DNA from: Pterobdella sp. o SKG-2022
Taxonomy: Eukaryota > Annelida > Clitellata > Hirudinida > Piscicolidae
Assembly (NCBI GenBank): GCA_964035795.1
Contig: OZ038320.1
Span: 14,034,776-14,098,775 of the forward strand
Direction of reading: 5' to 3'
Length of the DNA: 64,000 bases
Positions 35,227 to 47,879 of the stretch are shown here, in pieces; position 1 is the stretch's first letter, and each line of letters begins with the position of its first letter. The notes under the pieces were generated by a model. That model had not been told where the DNA came from. It did no database searches and saw only the letters and a program-made list of their open reading frames with translations. Both the position numbers and the translations under genes were made by a program.

Positions 35227-35358
35227 ATTTTAATCAAACACTTTTATTAACTGAATAATAACACAAAGCTTTTCGTAACTTGAATTCACATTATCAAGTA
35301 TGCAAAGTTAAAAAGCTTCGTGTTATTATTCAGTTGATATTAGTATTTGATTCAAAAG
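35227..35358. mobile_element. short inverted-repeat element, family 2
   Basis: Arms 35227-35278 (tttaatcaaacacttttatt, then aactgaataataacac) and about 35309-35358 are inverted repeats. The left arm contains the hammerhead-like module on the minus strand (35260-35301). Its outer repeat differs entirely from family 1, yet the module core is the same. Flanking DNA shows a direct repeat, TAAGACAACTCATGGCTATA, near 35159 and 35394, so a local duplication or target-site event surrounds the element. Confidence 0.7.
35260..35301 (-). ncRNA. hammerhead-like RNA module, family 2
   Basis: Minus strand: ATAC, TTGATAAT, stem II GTGA...GTTAC (G-C, T-A, G-T, A-T), GAAA, palindrome AAGCTT, T at the cleavage position, then GTGT. 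Stem I pairs ATAC with GTGT (C-G, A-T, T-G, A-T). Both stems differ from family 1 in sequence while keeping pairing; core and linker are identical. Confidence 0.5.
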
Positions 35359-35359
35359 G

Positions 35360-38100
35360 TCTATATCATTCATGCAAGTTTAGGAAAATTTTAAGACAAC
35401 TCATGGCTATAAAACGAAATATATAAATAATTAAGACATTCAAAAAAAATTTCAGTGCAATCTATTTCGAAGATAATTTTCATGAGACCCACATCAGTTA
35501 ATGTTTTGTCAAAGTGTTGCTAGAAAATATTGTATCACTATGGTTCAGTGTTGTCATTTATATAATTAACTTGTTCTCGATAAAAATTTTGAATTCAATT
35601 TTTTTAAATATTGAATAAAATTTTTTTGAATTATTTAAAAATATTTTGAAAGTGGTACAAATATTTGTATCTCAAGTTTACGAGGTGTGTTCAACTTACG
35701 AAAAACTTCGAAAAGACTTCGTTTCAGTATACCAGAAGTATAGTTATAAAAATCAAAGGAGAACAAGTTAAAACGAAATGATGCATGCAGTGTTTATATT
35801 TATCTAATGAAAACTTTTTTATGTAACAAAAATTTTATGTTAAAATTTTTATTTTTATTATATCATTTTTACATTTATTATTTTTATTATTGTTGTTATT
35901 GCTGTTGTACCTACGGTCATTATCATCACGATTTTTGCCACATAAAAAATAAAACATTGATTTTATTTTTAATAAAATAGAGTTTATAACTTTTAAAACC
36001 CATTTTTACAACCAAATGTAAACATTTTCAGTAAGCACTAAAGGTAATTCAACAATTTCCTGGTTAGACAATTATAATGAGCAACTTATAGAAATATGAC
36101 GATTTTAAAAAAATGAAGTTGATCGTGGCACAGAAAACTCAAATGATGAAGATTTTACGTATAATCGTCACAAATTTCCCCAAACATAGCTAGAGTATAA
36201 GGCTTTGCATGTGACTTTATTACTCTAAATTCATACTTTGTTGTACACAAGTTTTCATTTTAACCTTATCGAGCTTTCAATTTTTATTTCATTCGTGTTA
36301 GTAATTACTCATCTTTGGTAAAATTATTACGAATAATCCTAATACATGTTTTATTTCTCTCTAGTTAGGAACATCAAATAAATGCGTGTGAATTACTATT
36401 GAATTTTATTTTTAACTTATTGGTAAATTAAACGATTGAAATTATTTTGAAGTTCAAATATAATAATCAATGTTCCCTCTATGACACCTTTGCAAACTAG
36501 ACACCCACCCGACCATCAAAAGAGCTTTTTAGTATCATGTTTTGAAATTCCTTTTCAGTATTTTTCAGTTCATTTTTTAAATACTCTCAATTAAATATAA
36601 TAAGAATCAAGACATTCATGTAATTTTACTTATTCAAGATCTTTTACGAAAGTATTTGGGCATTTACCAGAAAAGAAAATAAAGAATTTTTTTTTCTTTA
36701 TTTCAATAAATTTTGGGCACTTCACAAATTTTTAAAAGTTTTTTTTTTCAATTAGTTCAATAAAAAATTCCATCAAAAAGTTGGGCTTCGGGAAGTTATA
36801 AACAAGTATAATGATGCCCATTTATTCAGAGTTAAGAGGCAGCTGAAACGTTTTTATAAATATGCTGCAACAACTAACTAAAAAGTTCTGTACTTATTAC
36901 GATCATAATCGTTACATCAAAAATTTTTCACTCATTGACACTGTAAACTCACTCTAGGAGAGTTATATTATAATTATGCTTTACAAAACTAAATAGTTTA
37001 GGTTAAAAATAAAAATGTTAAGAAGTGCAAAATTTGACAAATGAAAAGAAAGACAAATTGCAACTCAGTTATAAAAATATTAATGATATGAATAATTATG
37101 ATAATAATAATGGTTAAAAAATGCTCTATACATCCACAAGGAAACAAAAGCGAAAAAACAATTACAGTTCTACGTAAGCAAAGACAGTACTAACAGCAAA
37201 TACAATATCAACAGATAAGATTTCATCAGATACAGCAGTGAAAGTTTAAAAATGAGTAAGAGAAACATTACATATATTATCAAAAATCATATAAACAAAC
37301 AAAATATTAGTATCAAAAACAAAATTCTATCATCCACCTACAATGGCCACTTTTCTAGAATCATCTTTGAGCGGAGTGTGGAAAGAAACCAACAAATAAA
37401 AAACATCACAAGTATGGGTCAAACTTCATGGCTATCTTTGAGTGATATAAACATTAGTAGCAATCTTAAAACTACAATCCAAAAGACTATGTTTCTGATG
37501 ATTACAAAAAGAAAGCAATAAAGTTTCTATAAAGAAGATACAAGAATAATTAAACCACTGAAATAATTTGTAAAAAGTTATTGCAAGTTTGAAAAAAATT
37601 GTAAATATGTACATAATGTTAATAAATATAATGACAATAATCATGAGTACTAAAATATAAATATTAGTAACCATCATCTTTGAAATTAAATATATTGAGG
37701 AGTCAAAACAATAGAGTTTGAACAAATCCATGGTCATTTTTTAGAGGAGCTTTTCCAATACCTGATACAACAAATCACCATCTGGCAACAAAAATTTCAT
37801 TAAGTAAAAAGTTCAAATGTATCAGTATATAAGAGTAACAGTAATATTGATAAAAATTAAAAAAAAACATAATAGAGAGCTTCATAGCAACCAAAAAATT
37901 ACCAGTAGCTGTCCAAGTCTAAAATTTGAGAAAGTTTTGTAATTTTATGCATAATTTTGATATTATTGTTCAAATTTACATATCAAATGAATTATAAAAA
38001 CTTAAAGATGTTGCACTTTCATGGTAGCAAGCTTAATTTTTTATAATATACAAATACCCATAATATTGAAGTTAATAGAGTGAAAATATTTTAAAAATTT
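35360..38100. other. very AT-rich DNA with no supported gene
   Basis: Long A/T runs on both strands. Frames at 37252-37521 (+) and 37432-37737 (-) overlap each other and lack domain or splice support. Confidence 0.45.
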
Positions 38101-38339
38101 CTCCTCAAGTTGAAGTAGTTGCTTGGGTCCATTTCACAATCTCTCCAAATGTTTTGATCTATCATCTTATGGGTTTTGTTTTATGGAATGTGGCTACCTT
38201 CCACATGCTATAGTTATATATGGACTAGCTTCTTTTGATGTATCCATGGGGAGGTTTTTTCAACACCAGGCTGCTGAAAAGTTCCTTTTTCTTTTTAAAG
38301 CACTATTTTGCCAATCTTTCGCTCAATTATTCAGATATA

Positions 38340-38620
38340 CAAGACTTGTATTCATACAGCTCTTTTAGGGTGGTACGTGTGGCTAATTCCTTATTGACAT
38401 AGCTTTTTCACGACTAATCTATGATTGAATCAAACGGCAGATTGCTGAACAGTGATTCCACTTCATGCCTGACATCTTCCTTATCTAAAAATTTGGATGA
38501 GGTATTGCTTAAGAAAGTAGGAAAACGCTAGGTATTCTTCATGGTGTATTTTTTGTCAGCTAGAAGTTGAAGATAGTCTGCCAAACCTTACTAGCAAATC
38601 TTACTATAATCCAATTGTGT
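38340..38620 (-). mobile_element. Penelope-like RT fragment
   Basis: Minus-strand frames with breaks give 'DKEDVRHEVESLFSNLPFDS', like the ESLFTN(I/V)P block N-terminal to the catalytic motif in PLE RTs, and 'KSYVNKELATRTTLKELYEY' after it. Stops interrupt it. It would complement the more C-terminal piece at 19161-20431, but belonging to the same family is a guess. Confidence 0.45.
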
Positions 38621-38647
38621 TTGCTTTTTTAACTTGCGTGTAATTGC

Positions 38648-38944
38648 ATGGAATTTTCACGCAAACGTTATAAAGATTATTTTAAGTCAAATCTAAAGGA
38701 CTTCAAAATAGACGTCACTGCGTGGGAAGAAGCTGCCTCTGACAGGCCCGCTTGGCGTAGATTGATCAGTAATGGTGCACTCCTTTCAGAAGAAAACCGT
38801 CTAAACGCTGCAAAATTAAAACGCATAAGACGCAAAGCTGGAGAAGGTGCACCAGAGAGACTTCCCACACACTGGTGCCAAACATGCGGAAGAGGTTTTC
38901 TGGCGCGAATCGGTCTAATCAGCCACACAAGAACACACGGATAA
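38648..38944 (+). mobile_element. LINE C-terminal domain with a C2H2 finger, open frame of 98 codons
   Basis: The frame ends in the tail found in many animal non-LTR elements: 'YKDYFKSNLKDFKIDVTAWE', 'ASDRPAWRRLISNG', then 'RLPTHWCQTCGRGFLARIGL' and 'ISHTRTHG'. C..C and H...H are all present. It is still open here, while the 18.2 kb copy has a stop after the second Cys. Upstream RT sequence is not readable in this frame, so the insertion is 5'-truncated; the ATG at 38648 is probably not a true start. Confidence 0.7.
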
Positions 38945-39180
38945 GAACTATTTTATCTTTATTCTATCTTATTTATTTCTATTCATTTAATATTTTTTAT
39001 TTTGTTCTTCTATTATTACTATGATTATTATCATTACTATTATAGCTTATTCATTCTTATTTATGGATTTATTTTATGATAATATTTATTTTCATCTCTT
39101 ATTATGATAATTTTCTATACATCTTTATTTAGTAAAATATATATGTATATATAAATAAATAAATAATAATATTTTTTTCT

Positions 39181-39452
39181 TTGTTGCCATGGTCATATTC
39201 GAACACGATTGACGAACAACAACAAACAATTGCATGGAATGAGGCAGTTTTATGTATCTTGGCTGTGACAAGGAATCCGCCTGTTTGTTGTAAGATGGGT
39301 GCTTCGCTTCATAATTTGGGTGTTTCATGAAGTGACAAGAGAAATGGTTGAAACAATTTGAGATCCTTAATGATGGTATTAATTTTGTTACTATACTTAG
39401 CTGATACAATATATTTTTTTGTCGATTCGTCTTCGAATATGACCATAGCAAC
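39181..39452. repeat. terminal inverted repeat element after the LINE tail
   Basis: TTGTTGCCATGGTCATATTC at the left recurs in reverse complement at the right end (gaatatgaccatagcaaca), with about 32 bp arms and ~210 bp between. The left arm equals the 3' tail sequence following the LINE finger fragment at 18.38 kb, so this is probably two LINE tails in inverted orientation rather than a DNA transposon. Confidence 0.6.
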
Positions 39453-39719
39453 ATGAGTTATATGAAGAAAATTTTTTTAACAGTTCATATTTTTTAGTAA
39501 AAACTGTAAGAAAAGCCAAAGGGTTGCGCAGAACCCAGGAGAGGCACTTGTTAGGGAAATCAAAAATAGAATATATGTAAGGGTCATAGTCATTAATTAT
39601 TTAAAACATATTGTTTTAATTTAGTTTTGAATGAATTTATGTTATTAATTGTTTTTAAGTTATTAGGAAGTTAATTCCAATATTTAGAACCCATTATAGA
39701 TATAGAAATTTTTTTTAAA

Positions 39720-41265
39720 CTTGTGTTACATAGAGGTAGCTATGAAGATAAAAGAGGTGGAGGGATTGCTTTTATACATAAATATAATTACAAGTGCATC
39801 AAGGTTAAGTCCTATTCAACATCTTCAATAGAATACTTGATTATAAAGATACCCAACACCATAAAACCACTCCACATCATAATAATATACAGACCACCTA
39901 GTTTCTCATTAAACACTTTTATTGAAGATTTCAGCCAACTCATTGACATCCAGATGAAAGAATATACCAACATTATCATCTGTGGTGATTTTAATGCATC
40001 TGATTCTTTTCACAAGCTGAGCATTGATGAAAGGCTGTCACAGAAACTTGGTGAGCATTCTCTTATCCAACATATTACAACCTCAACACATGAAAAAGGT
40101 CATATACTTGATCTTCTCATTTCAAAAAAACACCAAAAGATAGAGCAAACAATATCTGTTACAACAACCTGTTTTTCTGACCATCATCTCATCACTTCAT
40201 CTCTCTCTTTCCTAAACTCAAACCTATACAAACAACCATAAATTATAGAAATATAAATAAAATACACTGGGAACTGTTTAATAATGACCTCTACAAATCT
40301 TCTCTTTTCAATAACAATACCACCTCCAGTGAAGAGTATGCCATTCTTCTCAACAACACAGTAGTCACCCTCCTTGACAATCATGCTCCCATCCGTACAA
40401 AAACAATCAGACACTCACCCTTTCAACGACATCAACTGTCACAAAAAGCAATTAAAGCCAGGCGTTTTAGGAGGAAGATAGAAAAATATATTTTAAGACC
40501 TTGCACATTGATGACAAATCTGCCTATGATGAGGCTAAAAACAAAGCAAGATCTTTGATTATGCAGGCTAGAATTGAATCTATCAAAAATGAGTTAGAAA
40601 ACTCTAAAAACCCACAAATGTTATGCAAAAAACTGAATAGCCTCCTCTATCGCCACAAACGCCAGCACAGTAATGATGACGACTGCGCTGCTATCGTACG
40701 ATCTTTCAACTCTTTCTTTCTCGAGAAAGTTGAAATAGCCCATAATAACAAAGAATCTTGTTTAAATAATTATAAATTAACAACAAGTTTAAATAATTCA
40801 TTCAAATCAAACTCAAACTCTATAATAAGTAGCTTTGATGCAATCACTCCATCTGATGTCGAGAAAATTATGAAAAAGTCGTGTAAAAGAACCTCTCCAC
40901 TTGACCCCTTTCCACACCAAGCTTTTAACTATTGTACTAAACCACTTTCTACAGCAATAGTCAAACTAATAAACATGTTTTTTTGAGAAGGACATTTTCC
41001 CAGCATCTACAAAACGGCCCAAATCACCCCACTTCTCAAAAAACCCAATCTTGACCCACTGTTCTAGCACATTTTAGACCAACATCGAATTTATCTACAA
41101 TTTCTAAAATAGTCGAAAGAGCTATCCTAATACAACTTAGATCCCACATCACTAACAATCTTTTCAAAACTTTTCAAGCTTCCAATCTGCTTATCGCTCT
41201 AATCATTCAACAGAGACGTTCTCCACGTTCTTGATAAATTTTACGTAGACTGCGACAATAAAAAA
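39720..41265 (+). mobile_element. CR1-like LINE, intact endonuclease region, truncated RT
   Basis: The + strand encodes an apurinic-like endonuclease: 'YEDKRGGGIAFIHKYNY', 'IIIIYRPPSFSLNTFIEDF', 'IIICGDFNAS', 'GHILDLLISKK', 'CFSDHHLITSSL'. The catalytic GDFN and SDHH are kept in one open frame of 172 codons. A frameshift near 40230 leads to the linker frame 40501-40986 ('VEKIMKKSCKRTSPLDPFPH') and the start of RT ('PLLKKPNLDP' region) before the sequence ends against the opposite-strand LINE near 41265. Confidence 0.85.
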
Positions 41266-41269
41266 GCTA

Positions 41270-42860
41270 GTTATTTAGCCATGTTATGGCATCATCTGAA
41301 AGATCCAAGTTTTCGAGTTTATTAATTAAAATGCTGTGGTTTATTAGATCAAAAGCTTTGCTTAGGTCGAAGAGTATATTTATGTATGTTATGATTATCT
41401 ATGTTATGGTATTTAAGTAGATTGAGACAGTTGTCTGTAGATAATTGTTTTAGAAATCAAAATTGAGTACTGCTTATATGCTCTTTCAATTGCTTATAAA
41501 TTTGGTTGTAAGCTGATTTTTCAATTATTTTTGAAAAAAAGGGCAGAATAGAAATAAGTCTATAGTTGTTTAAGTTAGTGTTGTTCTTCGATTTTTGTAT
41601 AAGTATTACATTCCTTATTTTTAAACAAACAGGAAATCTATTTTTTTCAAATGACTGGTTAGTTAAATATCTTGAAATGTGAGCTAGGTAGGATGATGAT
41701 TTTATAACGATGTTTGTATGAATATCATCATTGTATTTAGTACTTTCTTATCGAGTTTATTATGTTTACCAAGTCTAAATTGTAAATTTCTTTGAAATCC
41801 ATTGAACAAGGATCAATAATTTGTATGCTATCGATAATTGTTGTTTCGTCGAAGTTTCTTTGGGCGTTTTTTCTCAAGTTCATTCTGATAATTATGAAAT
41901 ACTCGTTTAAGAGTTTAGACATTAACTTTCTGTGGAGGATAGGTTTTTTGTTATTGTTTGCCACCGTGTAAGGGTAGGTCTTCCTCGCTTTCGTTTCTCA
42001 GGTATTAAGGCTTCTTGTAGCGCTTTACGAGCGGAAGTTCCCTCTGGCAGTCTCATTAAATGCCCTAGCAAGCTGTGGCGTTTTTTTTATTTGTGTGCTC
42101 CATGGTGTGCCTATTTAGGTTATTTTTTACAGTTTTTGGCCAGTGAATATTTAGTATGTTGCGAAGAATCCGGTTCCGGTTCTGGCACGCTGGTCAAAAA
42201 TTAAATTCTTTATCTAAAACAATTGCATTTTTGAATTTTCCGAATAGATTTGCTAACAATTTTTACCTCCTTTTATCTGAAAAATAGAACTACATTTAAA
42301 CTTTGAACAATTGAGTGAGAAAGGGTGCCAAGACAAACGTTCGAAAAGCACTCTCGTTAACGACGCCGTAAGATACTTAATATATCATTATAAAATCATT
42401 TTTTAGCTTTGCTAATTATGTTTTTTATACATTTTTATAAAAGTAAGAAAATTTTCTTTGTTTATTTCATTGGGGCATTTAATCTATTTTTTGTATAAGC
42501 TTGACTTTTTTCTGGAGGAAATTATACCTGTTGTCATCCGATTTTTCTTTGGCTTATTTTTATTTGTGAAACACTGGTTAAATAATTTTTTTTAATGAGT
42601 AATAAAATTATTTATTAGAAGATTCATGTTATTTTTATTACTATTGTGAATGTTATTCTTCTCTATTATTTCATGCAATTCAGTTTTATTTAGAATGTTA
42701 CAAAATCTCATGATGCTGTTCTCGTTATAATGCTTTAGCCTTCTCATTTTATTTATACAATCTTTGTTTAATAATTTTCGTTTTGTATCTAATGAAATAA
42801 AAATCGGTAGATGATTTGAGATATCATCTGTCAAAATGAAGGATGAAGATACTTTCATAT
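41270..42860 (-). mobile_element. second LINE, opposite strand, decayed
   Basis: Minus-strand pieces: 42592-42858 'SSSFILTDDISNHLPIFISL' (end of an endonuclease domain, TDDISDHLPI pattern); 41500-41640 with 'NYRLISILPFFSKIIEK'; 41300-41400 'NILFDLSKAFDLINHSILIN' (RT block with LSKAFD). The order is right for one element running 42860 to 41270, meeting the + strand LINE tail to tail. 41970-42580 lacks a readable match and may be another insertion. Confidence 0.75.
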
Positions 42861-42989
42861 TGGTTTTTATATATTATATATTTATATATTATATATTTTC
42901 GAAAAGACTTTTACTAGGTATTTTTGTAGATTTATTGATAGCAGTTTTTTAAGACATATTTTATATTATTTTAGTGTAATTTCAATGCT

Positions 42990-44220
42990 GTGCCAAATTT
43001 AATCTATGTATTTTATTTTGTTATATACTTCTTTCTTAGAATTCGTCTCAATAATCGCCTTTTTGGCCGTTTCTGTGATGATAGGTTTGCTGGAACCTTA
43101 CATGCGATTCACCCTAATGTTATCCTACGACGCTACGACTGCGAGATTACCTGTAGTGGCCGTAGAAATTGTACCTCTTTTTACTTTTCTCAAATCAATT
43201 CAGAGAACATTTTTTGGTTTTGTTTTCTTTGATTGAGTCCGTACTAAAATGACCTAACTCAGTTGACTTTTCCGACAAAGGAACTCTTGTAAAAAATCTA
43301 TCAAAATAAAAATAACAAGATTGATTTTGTGGTAAAACCGAAATCATTTTTAAAACTACCAAAGCTCCCAAGCCAAGCGTTTTCTGATCAAGTAGTAAAA
43401 TTGATTTCACTCTTTGGTAAGGGATAAAATGCACCAAATACCCGGTAGATGTGCAGCATAAAGACTATACCTAGTATCAAAAATCAATTGGTTTTCTATG
43501 TATATGTTGTTTTCCATAATATGAAATCATTGTTTCATCTATAGAGTATTTGAATCTTTTCGTTTTCAAATTACTTTGAAAAGATTTGTTCAGTAGGGCA
43601 AAATAGAATAAAAGTTTGGCATATTTGTCTTCTAAAGTAAATTTAGAATTATCACAAATAGATATTTGTGAATTTTCAAAAACCTGTTCCTTGTCATTGC
43701 AAATGAGACTAATTCATTTTGAGTGTCTCTTTTCATTTTTCAAAACATTCTAAAGTTTGTGAAACAAGCATATCCCGTCAAAAGAAGGATTGCTATGTAA
43801 GCTCGTATTTCTTCTTCTTTAACATTTAATTGAGTATTTTTTTGCATTGTGTATTTGTTAGGCATATTAACGATAAGAAAAAAAATTTCGTCATCGAAAA
43901 CTGCTTCCCAAGCTTCTATTATGGTACAACCAGAAGTGTTAAGTGCTTCAAGCGGGTCTGGAAGATTTATATATCTTTCAAACACTTCTGTTTTGTTCCA
44001 TTTTTAGATGTTTTTACTCTTTTTTCGCTTTTTTCATTGCTTTTATAAATAACTTCAGCTTTTGATTGAATTTGACCTGGAGTGAAATGTTCCAAGTTTC
44101 CTTCCTCATCGTTGTCAGATTCTTCATCAGTAATTTGTCCATCTTTTGGTTGTAAAAGTACAATTGAATAAATATTTTCTATTTCTATCTCTTCTTTTTC
44201 ACTATTTAAACACTCCAAAA
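42990..44220 (-). mobile_element. piggyBac-like DNA transposase, decayed
   Basis: Minus-strand translation in order: an acidic N-terminus ('DGQITDEESDNDEEGNLEHF'), 'PLEALNTSGCTIIEAWEAVF', 'EEEIRAYIAILLLTGYACF', then with stops 'FKYSIDETMISYYGKQHI', which holds the catalytic-Asp block (SxDE.M..Y.G), 'LGLGALVVLKMISVLPQNQS' and 'CYFYFDRFFTRVPL' (LGLG..VV......YFDNFF in the family), and a weakly readable end. At least three stops and a frame change. No clear TTAA-bounded ends were located. Confidence 0.8.
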
Positions 44221-44493
44221 TATCTATTCAACGGAAGGCTGAACAAATGTATATAAATTGGATACGAATGTTTATCATCATGAGTATTATATTACAGGAA
44301 TTAACACAACTTTTTATTTGATTTGAACACATTCTTTCAGACCAAAACTAGAATTATAACTTGAATTTAAAATTTATCGAAAAATAAACCACCTCAGCAA
44401 GAAGCAATGCAATCAGAAAATAGTATTTAAATTAAAAAACGAAGTTGTGAATATTTATAAGTATAAAATTTTTTAAAATTCATTTAAAATTAA

Positions 44494-44576
44494 ATTATCA
44501 CTTGATAATGTAAGCTAGTCTTAGGAAAAGCTTCGTGTCTTCTTTTTAATAAATACTTTGTGTTTGTTGACTTTAC
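44494..44576 (+). mobile_element. solo terminal repeat, family 1, with hammerhead-like module
   Basis: Stem I CAC (44499-44501) with GTG (44535-44537); TTGATAAT; perfect stem II GTAAG...CTTAG with only the last pair lost; GAAAAGCTTC; then AATAAATACTTTGTGTTTGT and the terminal GTTGACTTTAC. No inverted partner lies nearby: this is a single arm. Confidence 0.65.
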
Positions 44577-44579
44577 TAT

Positions 44580-47500
44580 AAAATTAAATTATGAATTTTG
44601 AAAAGATAATTCTATAGTTTATGCAAAAATATGCAAAATTTTCCTCCAAACTACGTCAAAACACCAAAAGTAAGAAGAAGTAAGGGTGCCAGTGTAACCT
44701 ACATGTTACACCTATTTTTAAATCTTATCTAGCTAGTTTTTTTTATTTAATTTCTCTTTTCACAGAATATTTCAAAATAAAATCTTTTTATACTAAATGA
44801 ATTTTTAAAAGAAAAACAAGATGTCATTTTATTTTAAGCCAATTCTTAAAGGGTGTACATGCTTTTGAGATTTTTGCTTGAGGTTGCTTGTTTCAAACTA
44901 ACATCTTTATATGAAAAATTTTCGAAAAAACTATTTTATCTATAATATGATCAAGTAATGAAAAATAAACAATTTTCTTTTGGTTTTATAGAGATTCAAA
45001 CATAGTTTCGCCTGCAGGTTACTTGGGCGTTAATGGGTAATTAATATAAATTCTTTTTGTATAAACTTTACTTTTTATTAACATAGGTAAAATTCTAAAG
45101 CTGTTTTACAAGAGAATGTAAGACGAGAAATAGGAAATTTGTATGGTTGATACGCAATAATTAGTGTTGCTACAATTTTGAACGTTCAGCTGAATTGAAG
45201 CGACCTCTATGGATCAAATTATGTAACGCTTTGATGTGTATACATTTTGAGTGGTTTTACTCGAAAATATTTTGAACAAGGTTTTTTGTGTAACTTTAGT
45301 CTTTAGTTCAAATTTTCTTCATGATATCTAAGACATATATTTAAAACTTGTTTCTGTTAATATTATTTTCATTGGAGATGTATGTTTTGATAAATATTCG
45401 ATAAGTTAAATCTAAATATGCCGCTTGAATTTTCATTGATAACTCATTAAAAATCATTGTAATCAGCTGTCCAGAATTAATCTTATTCATCTAAAGTTTT
45501 TTGTTAAGAAAAAAACTCAAACTTTATCTGAAAGCATAAATTTCAAAACCTTTCAGATCGAAACTTAAATAATATCTTATTTGAAACTCCGGATTAACAC
45601 CTTTGTGACCTTTCGATTACTTAGTCTATTCAAACCTGGAGCTGAAATAATGAGAATAATTGCCTTAAAAACTAAATCATATTTTTGAGTAAAAACAATT
45701 TAAAAAATTTTTGTTTTTATATCACCTGGTAAACAAATGGTTTGAAATTGTGGCGAGGGATTACAAGAGGGTGGGTGTGTTGAAGGCAGGTGCTGGCTTT
45801 TATTAATTTTTTCAAATTACAGAACTCAGTTGAAATAGAAAAATATTTTTGACTTCATTAATGAAGCCATATTGTTTTGCTGATTTGATATTCAGACCTG
45901 TCGAGAGAGGATTGCAGGTGGGTCTGTGGGAGGAACCATCGAGGGCCATTTAATGTTGAATAAAATACATTCTATTTTTGGCTTGGATTCTTTAAATATA
46001 TTCGGCGTATTCAATTAGAAAGAAATTGAAAAATCTCTTTGTGTCAATAAAAGTTATCATGTCATCAATGTTTAATCATTTGTTTTCAAATACATACTAT
46101 ATTATTTCTGAGCAAGTGTCGAGGCAGATCGCAAAACAAGATATCTTTGTTAAATATGTGCATAGAGAGTATTGGTTTTCAACAGAATAACTTTCGCAAG
46201 TTTTAAAAATTTCTTCATAACTAAACTCAAGAAAGTGAGGTGATTAATTCAGCTATAACTGTGAATACCTCAAATCAACTGCAGCCACTAAAAAGCTTCT
46301 GATTGATAATAAATTTAAAATGGTGTTTTAAACATGTATTAATCTCATAATTAATTCATGCTGTTTATTGCAAACAGATTTGAAGAACACTGATAAAAGG
46401 GTTTAAAATAGTTGAGAAGGACGTCAAAATGACGAAAATATCCATCAAGAAAAAAACAAAAATGCAATCACACTGGTGAAAATAAACGCCTTAATGGACC
46501 CACAGGAGTAATAGATTAAAGGCAGTGTTGTCTTCAAAAGCACCTTATGTAATTTACAAGTGATCAAGCAAAGGAAATGATTTGTAAATGGTACCACTTG
46601 TTCACTATTGTGAGACGTAGGAGGGCTTTGTATAAAAGCCTTTTAAAATTTTTAATTCATTCATTAGATTTCAATTTTTTAATTAAAAATTATTCCCCTT
46701 TAAACAATATCTTAAAATCAATTTTTCGATAGGTTTTTTAGCACCGAATTTTTTCTCTTTTTTATATTCTTTCAAATAGCACTGTTTATAGAGGGTTTCA
46801 TTATATTATACGACATAATATTTTTTTTTAAATTTGTAAACCAAAATTTTAAAAATTTCAAATTATTCAACTTTTTCAAGACCATATTGAAACAAGTTGA
46901 AATCGACACAAAGCCATTTGATGATGTAGGAAACACTGCAGAGTTAAAAGCAGCTACAATAGATTAAAATGTTAATAAAAGTGGCTTCAAAGCATTTTGA
47001 CATATGTAACAATCAGCACTTGTCAATGAAAACTAATTAAATGCCAGCACCACACACAAGAAAACATTGCAAGGGCCAAGCAAACGCTTGTCGTGTATTG
47101 CTTGGAATGCTCGAGTCCCAAAGGTTAAATTCATTTATTGCTCCAAGATACCTTTATTAATAATCATTTCAGATTTATCATCGCAAAGCTATTGTGACCT
47201 TTCAAAACAAAAGTATTGCTGGTTCTTTGTATAAAAAATTAATTTAAGTTGAAAGTTAGATGGTTTGAAGGTGTTAATGGCTTTTAATTGTTTCACAAAG
47301 CATCGCCACAAATCAAAGAGCATTCAGGATACTTCAAACACAATGCTCTCATTATGACTTTCTCAATACTTCCCTTCATTTCCACCTTCCAGTTATGTGT
47401 TTTTAATTAAAAATTAAAAAATTTTTAACTAAATATTTATAAGAATTTTTACAAATAATGTTTTTATAATATCGTATATTGATGATAAAACTTCGACTGC

Positions 47501-47790
47501 AAGTAATACACAGGATGGTTACGCTGTTCATCTTTTTGAAGCATATTAAGACATCAGTTGTGTTCTAAGCCTCACAAAGTTGGAGTTTATTTTTAATAAA
47601 CAGAAATTATTATTCAACATTTTTGCTATTTGATAGAAACTATTCAATCACATGATAATTTATATATAAACATCTTCAAATCATCAAGCACATCACTTTA
47701 TGTATTCATTATGTTATTCAATACATTTTTAAATCATTTAGCGAGGCATTGGATATTTAAAACCGTTATTTCCACTGTAGGATTTGCTCA
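44580..47790. other. no supported gene; two GC-richer spots at 45722-45780 and 45890-45950
   Basis: Around 45722 the + strand reads 'LVNKWFEIVARDYKRVG' followed by a donor-like GTGCTGG, and near 45895 a short stretch is bounded by ATTCAG and GTGGGT. Either might be a small exon, but no acceptor precedes the first and I cannot join them. The rest is AT-rich. Confidence 0.25.
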
Positions 47791-47796
47791 TAAATC

Positions 47797-47878
47797 ACGA
47801 TGCAGTTAGCGCAGTGGTTAAACACTCGAGCACAACAACAAGAATTATGGCCTCAATCGATGAGATGGCTCATGATTC
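47797..47878 (+). mobile_element. tRNA-like SINE remnant
   Basis: Box A-like TAGCGCAGTGGTTAA at 47807-47821, and box B-like GGCCTCAATCGATG about 30 bp later, spaced as in tRNA-derived promoters. Cloverleaf stems are poor. Likely an old SINE head. Confidence 0.4.
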
Positions 47879-47879
47879 T

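Noticed and set aside
43830..44048. + strand frame near 43.9 kb
   Set aside because: Shadow of the piggyBac transposase on the other strand.
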